Assembly: GCA_015490105.1 (NCBI GenBank)
Contig: WFYK01000013.1
Span: 1-27,026 of the forward strand
From: Aquificaceae bacterium
GTDB lineage: Bacteria; Aquificota; Aquificia; Aquificales; Aquificaceae
Direction of reading: 5' to 3'
DNA: 27,026 nucleotides
Shown here: positions 21,430 to 27,026 of the stretch, one piece after another
How the letters are laid out: each line of letters starts with the position of its first letter
How positions within the stretch are numbered: the stretch's first letter is position 1
Notes under the pieces: model-generated
What the model saw: only the letters and a program-made list of their open reading frames with translations
What the model was told of the DNA's origin: nothing
Database searches by the model: none
Translations under genes and position numbers: made by a program

Positions 21430-22449
21430 ATGGACTTTTCCGTGTTCGATGAGTTTGAAGAAGAGGTGGTTGTTATAGATAAAAACTTTCGCATAATTTA
21501 CGCCAACAAAAAGTATGCACAAGATATGGGCTACAGTGATCCTAAGGAGGTTATCGGGGACTTCTGCTACAGGGTTTCCCACCACAGAGAAGAACCCTGC
21601 GAAGGGGAGTGTCATCCGTGTCCTTTGAGAGAGATAGAAAAAACGGGAAGATCAGTCAACGTCGTCCACACCCATTACACCCACGACAACAAGGAGGTTC
21701 CCGTAGAGATCTGTGCATTCCCTATAGAAAATGGCCAGAAGATCGTTCAGATCATAAGGAACATAAGAAGTGACAAGGAGAAGTATTACCTTTTTAGCCT
21801 CTCTCAAAGATTGAGTTCTGTAGGTTTTTTAGCTCTCGGGGTTGCCCACCAGCTGAGCACACCTTTGAGCACCATAATGCTGTCCTTGGAAGACCTTCAA
21901 GAAAAGCTGGGAAATTCCGAAGAGATAGAAACCATCAAGAAAGCTGTCAGCACCTGTAAAGACTACGTAGACCGCCTCCTCCTCCTTGTAAAGAGAAGCT
22001 CCTCAAAGGACTTTGTAAACCCTTCGAACGCGGTAAGGGACATCGTCGAACTTCTCAAATTTTACGCAAAGGAAAGAAAGGTTTACATCGAAACCCAAAT
22101 CCAGGATGTAGGTTATATAATCGCCAACGAAAGTGACCTGAGACACCTTATCTTGAACGTGGTTTTGAACGCGGTTCAAGTCTCACCCGAAAATGGAAAG
22201 GTTAAGGTGATATCTAAAAAGCAGGATGGTTTTTGGGTTCTGGAGGTTGCAGATAAAGGTCCCGGAATTCCTCAAGAGGAGCTTAGCAAAATCTTTATAC
22301 CCTTCTATCAGGGTAAGAACAAAAAGGACGGAGCGGGACTCGGCCTTGCGATAGTCGATAGTATAGTCAAAGAATACAACGGGTCAATAGAGGTGGACAG
22401 CAGGGTCGGTGAGGGAACCACCTTCAGGATATTTATCCCTCTCCCTTAA
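21430..22449 (+). CDS. PAS-domain sensor histidine kinase with a cysteine-rich PAS loop
   Basis: A soluble two-component sensor of 339 residues without membrane segments, hence reading a cytoplasmic signal. The PAS domain (about 5-112) contains CYRVSHHREEPCEGECHPCP, with Cys46, 57, 61 and 64 plus three histidines (His51, His52, His62). Such a cluster could hold a metal or Fe-S centre or react with sulfur species. The HisKA phosphoacceptor is His140 in GVAHQLSTPLSTI. The ATPase part has the N box around Asn243/Asn247, G1 DKGPGIP (275-281) and G2 GAGLGLAIV (301-309). Its partner is surely the convergent NtrC-type regulator, whose last 66 nt overlap it antisense. The ATG at 21430 has no Shine-Dalgarno. 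Confidence 0.93.
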   Translation: MDFSVFDEFEEEVVVIDKNFRIIYANKKYAQDMGYSDPKEVIGDFCYRVSHHREEPCEGECHPCPLREIEKTGRSVNVVHTHYTHDNKEVPVEICAFPIENGQKIVQIIRNIRSDKEKYYLFSLSQRLSSVGFLALGVAHQLSTPLSTIMLSLEDLQEKLGNSEEIETIKKAVSTCKDYVDRLLLLVKRSSSKDFVNPSNAVRDIVELLKFYAKERKVYIETQIQDVGYIIANESDLRHLILNVVLNAVQVSPENGKVKVISKKQDGFWVLEVADKGPGIPQEELSKIFIPFYQGKNKKDGAGLGLAIVDSIVKEYNGSIEVDSRVGEGTTFRIFIPLP

Positions 22450-23763
22450 CTCTTTGAGCTTTCTGAAGACCGTTCGCCTGCTACATCCGAGGATCTGAGC
22501 TACTTTATCTACGTTCCTCAGTTTTCTGTAAAGGTATGCAACGTATCTTAGCTCTAATTCCTTCAGCGACGGCAGGTCTTCGAAGAATTTTTCCTCACAT
22601 ACGCTCTCTTCTTCGGGCAGGCATATATGCTGATCTACAAACTCCCCTTTGGAGAGAAGGCAAGCCCTTTCTATGACATTTTTCAGTTCCCGGACGTTTC
22701 CGGGCCAGCTGTATCTTCTTAGAAGGTCCAAGGTTTGAGGTTTTATCCTCTTTTTGAACCTGCTCAGAAAATACTCGGTCAGAAGGGGAATGTCTTCTTT
22801 CCTCTCCCTCAGGGGAGGGATTTCAACTTCTACCGAGTTTATCCTAAAGAGCAGATCGCTCCTGAACTCTCCTTTCTTTACCATATCCTTTAGGTTCCTG
22901 TTGGTAGCGGATACGATCCTAACGTCCACTTTTATCTCTTTTAGCCCGCCGACCCTTCTGAAGGTTTTCCTCTCTACAAACCTCAGTAGCTTCGCTTGAA
23001 CGGGCATTGGGATCTCCCCTATCTCGTCCAAAAATAGGGTCCCGCCATCCGCAAGTTCAACGAGACCTACCTTCCGTGAGATCGCTCCCGTGTATGCTCC
23101 CTTTTCATGACCGAAGAGTTCACTTTCAAATAGATGATCCGGTATGGAAGCACAGTCTACGACTATAAAAGGTTTATCTTTTCTGGGTGATAGTTTATGG
23201 AGATACCTTGCAAGAACTTCCTTTCCGGTTCCCGTCTCACCCCTTATGAGCACGCTTATGTCCGTAGGAGCCACGTTTTTTATTAGAGAAAGAACCTGAG
23301 CGAACTTGGGGTTCTTAGTCTCTAAGAGAGCTTCCTCTTCCCTTTCGAAGAGGAAACTTTTCAACCTCTGGTTTTCTTCCTCAAGTCTTTTTTCTTTAAG
23401 GGCCTTTTTGAGACTGACTTCGAGTATGTCAAAACTGAAAGGTTTTTGGATAAAGTCCGTAGCTCCCGATTTCATAGCTTCGACCGCTGTGGAAATGTCA
23501 CCGTATCCGGTGATTACTATGAACTTTGCACCCGTATTAGGAGCAAGATCCCTCAGAAGATCAAGACCGTTTCCGTCCGAAAGCTTTATGTCCAAGAGAA
23601 CCACGTCGAAGTTTCCGTTTACGATCAGGTCTCTTGCCTTTTTCCCTTCCCCTGTCCTTTCTACGCGATATCCTCTCTGCTTTAACTTTTTCTCTATTAA
23701 CTTGCTTAAACTCTCGTCGTCTTCAACGATCAGAACACTACCCATAGATGTCAATTTTGACAT
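22384..23763 (-). CDS. NtrC-family sigma-54-dependent response regulator
   Basis: An activator of sigma-54 RNA polymerase, 459 residues in three domains. The receiver (8-125) has Asp15/Asp16, phosphoacceptor Asp58 (VLLDIKLSD), Thr85 and Lys107. The AAA+ domain has Walker A GETGTGK (175-181), the sigma-54 contact loop GAYTGA (222-227, GAFTGA in most), Walker B TLFLDE (242-247) and WPGNVREL (353-360). The Fis-type helix-turn-helix is VDKVAQILGCSRRTVFRKLKEL (418-439). GGGGAGG 7 nt or so upstream selects the ATG at 23763 over an internal ATG at 23745. The start codon lies in a palindrome almost identical to the enhancer at 21373-21394. The C-terminal 20 residues are encoded opposite the kinase end. 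Confidence 0.95.
   Translation of the reverse strand: MSKLTSMGSVLIVEDDESLSKLIEKKLKQRGYRVERTGEGKKARDLIVNGNFDVVLLDIKLSDGNGLDLLRDLAPNTGAKFIVITGYGDISTAVEAMKSGATDFIQKPFSFDILEVSLKKALKEKRLEEENQRLKSFLFEREEEALLETKNPKFAQVLSLIKNVAPTDISVLIRGETGTGKEVLARYLHKLSPRKDKPFIVVDCASIPDHLFESELFGHEKGAYTGAISRKVGLVELADGGTLFLDEIGEIPMPVQAKLLRFVERKTFRRVGGLKEIKVDVRIVSATNRNLKDMVKKGEFRSDLLFRINSVEVEIPPLRERKEDIPLLTEYFLSRFKKRIKPQTLDLLRRYSWPGNVRELKNVIERACLLSKGEFVDQHICLPEEESVCEEKFFEDLPSLKELELRYVAYLYRKLRNVDKVAQILGCSRRTVFRKLKELRERDKYPEGGSLTDPAVHLY
23748..23763. promoter_or_regulatory. Autoregulatory palindrome over the activator's start codon
   Basis: On the minus strand ATGTCAAAATTGACAT has perfect 7-nt arms around AA, and its first three bases are the start codon of the response regulator. 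It agrees with the enhancer core GTGTCAAAATTGGCAC at 13 of 16 positions, and the three differences are all transitions. Bound protein here would block transcription of its own gene downstream of the promoter. Confidence 0.7.
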
Positions 23764-23824
23764 TCCCTACCTCCCCGTCAAGTTATGTGTATAACCTGCT
23801 AATATTAAACTGGAGGGTGGGAAG

Positions 23825-24733
23825 ATGGAAAAAGAAATAGGAATAATCGGCCTCGGCAGAATGGGACTCGGCTTGGGGAGGAGACTCTTGAAAAAGGGAT
23901 GGAACGTTTTTGGCTATGATCCCTCAGAAGAGGCAAGGAAAAGGGCACAGGAGTCCGGAATAGAGGTTTTTGAAGATCTGGAATTTCTATGCGGGAGTTT
24001 TTCCAATCAAAAACTCCTGTGGATAATGGTTCCCCACACCGCGGTTGGGGAGGTGATAGAGAAATTAAAGCCTCATCTTGTTGAGGGTGACATAGTCATA
24101 GACGGCGGAAATTCCTTTTACAAGGACTCTATGAAAAGGGCAGAGTTGCTAAAGAGTTTAGGTGTTCACTTTTTGGACGTTGGTGTCAGCGGAGGTATTT
24201 GGGGAGAGGAGCAGGGATACTGCCTCATGGTAGGCGGAGAGGAAGAGGTTTTCAAAAGAATAGAGCCTCTTTTTAAGGATCTCGCTTACGAGACTCAAGG
24301 ATACGCTTACTTGGGGCCTTCGGGCGCTGGGCATTTCGTGAAGATGGTCCACAACGGTATAGAATACGGGATGATGGAGGCGATAGCGGAAGGATTCGAG
24401 CTGATGAGTGCATCGCCTTTTGGACTTGATCTGAGCGAAGTGGCAAGGGTATTTACCATGGGAAGCGTAATAAGATCGTGGCTTATAGATCTCACTTACA
24501 AAGCGTTGAAGGACTTTAGAAACTTAGAGGGCTTGGAGCCCTATGTGGAAGATTCGGGAGAGGGTAGGTGGACTGTGCAAACCGCGGTAGAACTTGGCGT
24601 TCCCCTTTGGGTTATAGGAGATTCTCTCTTCGTGCGGTTCAGATCAAGACAGAATAACTCCTTCAGAGACAGACTTTTAGCTGCACTTCGCTACGAATTC
24701 GGCGGTCACAGGGTAAAGAAAAAAGATGAATAA
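23825..24733 (+). CDS. gnd: 6-Phosphogluconate dehydrogenase, short decarboxylating type (likely NAD)
   Basis: Oxidises and decarboxylates 6-phosphogluconate to ribulose 5-phosphate. At 302 residues it is the short (GntZ/YqeC-like) form rather than the 470-residue enzyme. The Rossmann motif is IIGLGRMGLGLG (7-18). Asp32 after the second strand (GYDPS) replaces the NRT seen in NADP enzymes, so NAD is the expected cofactor. Active-site residues are DGGNS (93-97), VSGG (121-124), Lys173, His176-Asn177 and Glu180 (GHFVKMVHNGIE). GGAGGGTGGGAAG precedes the ATG, and a TAATAT box lies 19 nt further up (23800-23805). It overlaps zwf by 8 nt. Confidence 0.93.
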   Translation: MEKEIGIIGLGRMGLGLGRRLLKKGWNVFGYDPSEEARKRAQESGIEVFEDLEFLCGSFSNQKLLWIMVPHTAVGEVIEKLKPHLVEGDIVIDGGNSFYKDSMKRAELLKSLGVHFLDVGVSGGIWGEEQGYCLMVGGEEEVFKRIEPLFKDLAYETQGYAYLGPSGAGHFVKMVHNGIEYGMMEAIAEGFELMSASPFGLDLSEVARVFTMGSVIRSWLIDLTYKALKDFRNLEGLEPYVEDSGEGRWTVQTAVELGVPLWVIGDSLFVRFRSRQNNSFRDRLLAALRYEFGGHRVKKKDE

Positions 24734-26096
24734 GAAAGTAGCTTTCTTTATCTTCGGGGGGACCGGGGACTTAGCCCGTAGGAAACTCTACCCCGTTTTG
24801 GAGAAACTCTACAAGGAAGGGTTCTTGAAAAACCTCGTCAGCGTATACGCTCTTAGCAGGGATGAAGGAAAGCTCGAAGAAGCCCTCTCTTCTATGGATC
24901 CAGAATTCGCTCGCCTGATAAAGTTCTATCCCTTCGACGTTACGAAGAAGGAGGATTACAAAATAGTAGATGAGGAGGTCAAAAAGCTCGGAGGGACGGA
25001 GATAATACTTTACCTCGCACTACCTCCTCACCTCTTTGAGCATGCCATTGTAAACGCGGGAGCGGTTTTAAGGAGGCACCCTAATCCGAGGAAGATAGTC
25101 ATAGAAAAGCCCTTTGGCTTTGATTTGGAATCCGCAAAGAGGTTGAACTTTCAGCTCAAGCGCTATTTCACTGAAAGCGAAATCTATAGAATAGACCACT
25201 TTTTAGGTAAGGTTCCCATACAAAACATCCTCTCGGTTCGCTTTTCCAACTATATTTTCGAAGGCATATGGAACAAGAACTTCATAGACAACATTCAAAT
25301 ATCCGCTACAGAAACCCTGGGTCTCGAAGGTAGGGGGTCCTACTACGACAGGGTAGGTGCTCTCAGAGACATGGTCCAAAATCATCTCCTTCAGATCCTG
25401 TGTTTTCTCGCTATGGATCCTCCCGCTGTCATGTCCGCGGAGAGGATAAGGGACGAGAAGGTAAAGATCCTCGCGTCTATAAGGAGGTTCTCCGAAGAAG
25501 AGGTAGATAAATTCGCGGTAAGGGGGCAATACAGCGATTACATATACGAACTCGGAAGAGACTCAAATACGGAGACCTTTGCGGTTTTAAAACTCTATAT
25601 TGAAAACTTCCGCTGGGAAGGTGTCCCCTTTTATCTGAGAACTGGGAAAAAACTAAAAGAGAAAAAGACCCAAGCGGTTATAGTTTTTAAAGAGATCCCG
25701 GGAAATTTTGGGAAACTCCTTGGATGCGTCCCCGAACCCAATAAGCTTATCTTTGAGATCGCTCCTTCCACAAGGGTAGTTTTCCGCTTTCAGATGATGC
25801 CTCCCACGGGACTATTGGCCTGCACGGTGGAAAGTTCTATGGAAGTTGATCTCGCACGGCACTTCGGGACGGAACCGCCGGAGGCTTATGAGACACTTCT
25901 CAAAGACATCGTCGAGGGTGATCAAACCCTCTTTATCAGGGAGGACGAATCGGAACTCGCTTGGGAAATAGTCCAACCCGTTATCAACCGCTGGAAAGAT
26001 GACCCAGAAGTTCCCTTATATAAGCCCGGAACTTGGGGTCCAAAAGAAGCAAACGAGTTTATAGAGAGAGACGGAAGGAGGTGGGTCCTCCTTTGA
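24726..26096 (+). CDS. zwf: Glucose-6-phosphate 1-dehydrogenase
   Basis: First enzyme of the oxidative pentose phosphate route, giving 6-phosphogluconolactone. At 456 residues it is shorter than the usual 480-500. The nucleotide motif is FGGTGDLARRKLYP (10-23). The sugar-phosphate site is RIDHFLGK (155-162) with EKPFG (127-131) ahead of it, and the RDMVQNHLLQ helix is intact. The start ATG lies inside the last codons of gnd. The stop overlaps the lptB start (TTGA). No 6-phosphogluconolactonase gene lies between, so lactone opening must be encoded elsewhere or be spontaneous at high temperature. Confidence 0.95.
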   Translation: MNKKVAFFIFGGTGDLARRKLYPVLEKLYKEGFLKNLVSVYALSRDEGKLEEALSSMDPEFARLIKFYPFDVTKKEDYKIVDEEVKKLGGTEIILYLALPPHLFEHAIVNAGAVLRRHPNPRKIVIEKPFGFDLESAKRLNFQLKRYFTESEIYRIDHFLGKVPIQNILSVRFSNYIFEGIWNKNFIDNIQISATETLGLEGRGSYYDRVGALRDMVQNHLLQILCFLAMDPPAVMSAERIRDEKVKILASIRRFSEEEVDKFAVRGQYSDYIYELGRDSNTETFAVLKLYIENFRWEGVPFYLRTGKKLKEKKTQAVIVFKEIPGNFGKLLGCVPEPNKLIFEIAPSTRVVFRFQMMPPTGLLACTVESSMEVDLARHFGTEPPEAYETLLKDIVEGDQTLFIREDESELAWEIVQPVINRWKDDPEVPLYKPGTWGPKEANEFIERDGRRWVLL

Positions 26097-26809
26097 TAAA
26101 GGCTTTTGCCCTCCACAAGAGCTTCAAAGGGAGGAAGGTCCTCAAAGGTGTATCCTTAGAGGTAAACAAAGGCGAGATAGTAGGACTTTTGGGGCCCAAC
26201 GGTGCGGGGAAGACAACGCTTTTTAACTGCCTGATAGGCTTCGTTTATCCCGATTCGGGAAAGGTGGAGATCGACGAAAAAGATGTTACCTTTATTCCTC
26301 CTTATGAAAGGGCCAAACTCGGGGTGGCTTTTTTACCTCAAGAGCATACGCTTTTTGAAGATCTAACCGTCCTTGAAAACCTTGTAGCTTTCTTGGAATT
26401 TTTCAGCTCATCGAAGGAAGAAGCTCTGGTGAGAGCGGAATCTCTCCTTGAGGACTTTGGATTGTTGAAATTAAAAGATCAAAAAGCTTACACCCTATCG
26501 GGAGGCCAAAAGAGGAGGCTTGAAATAGCGAGATCCCTCATACCCAAACCCTCTTACTTATTTTTGGACGAACCTTTTGCAGGTCTCGATCCCATCATCG
26601 TTTCTGATATAAGGTCGATGATAGAAGATTTGAAGCTCCAAGGCTTAGGAGTTCTAATAACAGACCACAACGTTAGAGAAACCATAAGAATGGTGGATAG
26701 GGTATACATAATCTCAGAAGGGCAGGTTATAGCTCAGGGGGATCCGAAAGAGGTAATAGAGAACGAAAAGGTAAGGACAACTTACTTGGGGAAAGACTTT
26801 ACAATCTGA
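26093..26809 (+). CDS. lptB: LPS export ABC transporter ATP-binding protein LptB
   Basis: Cytoplasmic ATPase that drives lipopolysaccharide extraction toward the outer membrane with LptFG. At 238 residues it fits LptB. Walker A is GPNGAGKT (34-41), Q loop LPQEHTLF (81-88), signature LSGGQ (135-139), Walker B LFLDEP (156-161) and switch His192 in ITDHNVRET, the LptB hallmark. The ending YLGKDF is also typical. The frame runs 20 codons further upstream into zwf. The TTG at 26093 is preferred because it gives the normal length, a TTGA overlap with the zwf stop, and GGAGG about 11 nt upstream. The ATPase is placed with carbohydrate genes rather than with other lpt genes. Confidence 0.94.
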   Translation: MIKAFALHKSFKGRKVLKGVSLEVNKGEIVGLLGPNGAGKTTLFNCLIGFVYPDSGKVEIDEKDVTFIPPYERAKLGVAFLPQEHTLFEDLTVLENLVAFLEFFSSSKEEALVRAESLLEDFGLLKLKDQKAYTLSGGQKRRLEIARSLIPKPSYLFLDEPFAGLDPIIVSDIRSMIEDLKLQGLGVLITDHNVRETIRMVDRVYIISEGQVIAQGDPKEVIENEKVRTTYLGKDFTI

Positions 26810-27026
26810 ACTCTTTAAAAAGCTTTCTAAAGTAAAAGCCTTGACCGAACCTTATCTCCATACTCTTTACCACCTTAAGATCGCTCTCGTTTTCTATATA
26901 CTCCGCCACTATGGGCATAGAAAACTTACTCGCCATCGCTCTTATACCTTCAAGGATCGCCCTGTTGTAGGGATCTTTGCTGACATTTTTGACCAGTAAA
27001 CCGTCTACCTTGATCATGTCCAAATA
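26799..27026 (-). CDS. EAL-domain protein, C-terminal fragment (cyclic-di-GMP phosphodiesterase type)
   Basis: Only the last 75 residues are in the window. The frame is open through the right edge. Recognisable EAL pieces are YLDMIKVDGLLV (usual LKIDxxFV), a helix ending AILEGIRAMASKF, PIVAEYIENESDL (usual VVAEGVE) with its catalytic-loop glutamates, and RFGQGFYFRKLF (usual GQGYxFxKP). The metal-binding aspartate and glutamate appear kept, but GQG is followed by F-Y-F-R-K-L rather than F-x-x-P. A GGDEF or sensor part would lie outside. Its stop lies inside the lptB 3' end (11-nt convergent overlap). Confidence 0.8.
   Translation of the reverse strand, partial: YLDMIKVDGLLVKNVSKDPYNRAILEGIRAMASKFSMPIVAEYIENESDLKVVKSMEIRFGQGFYFRKLFKEFRL

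Noticed and set aside
21598..21618. CEGECH in the kinase as a heme c motif
   Set aside because: It is CxxxCH, not CxxCH, and the protein has no export signal, so heme attachment is not expected.

Overview
The window reads as chromosomal DNA of a thermophilic, diderm, sulfur-oxidising chemolithotroph, most probably one of the Aquificaceae (Hydrogenobacter/Thermocrinis-like). The basis is dense operons with 1-23 nt gene overlaps, frequent AGG/AGA and ATA codons, lysine/glutamate-rich proteins, outer-membrane genes (bamA, lptB), an isocitrate dehydrogenase with NAD-type residues, and two separate sulfur-oxidation loci. The genus is inference. I see no rRNA, tRNA, CRISPR array, insertion sequence or prophage. 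No gene-free stretch exceeds about 180 bp.

Layout. 1-4015 (+): a cyclopropane-fatty-acid-synthase-type methyltransferase cut by the left edge, a membrane/coiled-coil protein with a possible RelE-like tail, an eRF1-like (baeRF-type) protein and a NYN-domain nuclease, the last two overlapping by ATGA. 4019-6727 (+): an ArsR-type regulator, then a consensus sigma-70 promoter whose start site lies under a 20-bp inverted repeat. That promoter drives a small thioredoxin-like protein, an ETHE1-type persulfide dioxygenase and an MFS transporter. 6736-8721 (-): four genes each overlapping by 4 nt (unknown basic protein, YjbQ, exonuclease III, half-size EamA transporter), divergent from aroD (8761-9417, +). 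9355-13724 (-): SCP2-like periplasmic protein, ThiS-like carrier ending GGRF, BamA, ThiD and a CPBP membrane protease. 13830-16197 (-): mtnA and a phosphohexomutase. 16246-19191 (+): icd, hfq, hflX and an acidic unknown, closed by a hairpin terminator that contains the last stop codon.

19202-23763 is the most interesting region. A Tat-exported flavoprotein with all the FccB (flavocytochrome c sulfide dehydrogenase) cysteines is followed by a Tat-exported Rieske protein, with no cytochrome subunit. Upstream is a near-perfect sigma-54 promoter on the minus strand. About 70-90 bp further upstream is a palindrome (core GTGTCAAAATTGGCAC) with a weaker copy 20 bp away in the same orientation. Next come a PAS histidine kinase with a cysteine-rich loop and, convergent to it, an NtrC-type sigma-54 activator. 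The activator's own start codon lies inside a closely matching palindrome (ATGTCAAAATTGACAT). This looks like a self-contained sulfur-responsive circuit in which the activator switches on the flavoprotein/Rieske pair and controls its own and the kinase's expression.

23825-26809 (+): NAD-type 6-phosphogluconate dehydrogenase, glucose-6-phosphate dehydrogenase and LptB, chained by overlaps. The right edge cuts an EAL-domain gene on the minus strand.

Two window-wide habits stand out. Several first-of-operon genes have a TATAAT-like box only 9-11 nt before an ATG and no Shine-Dalgarno, which suggests leaderless mRNAs. Several operon-internal genes start with TTG inside a TTGA stop/start overlap.
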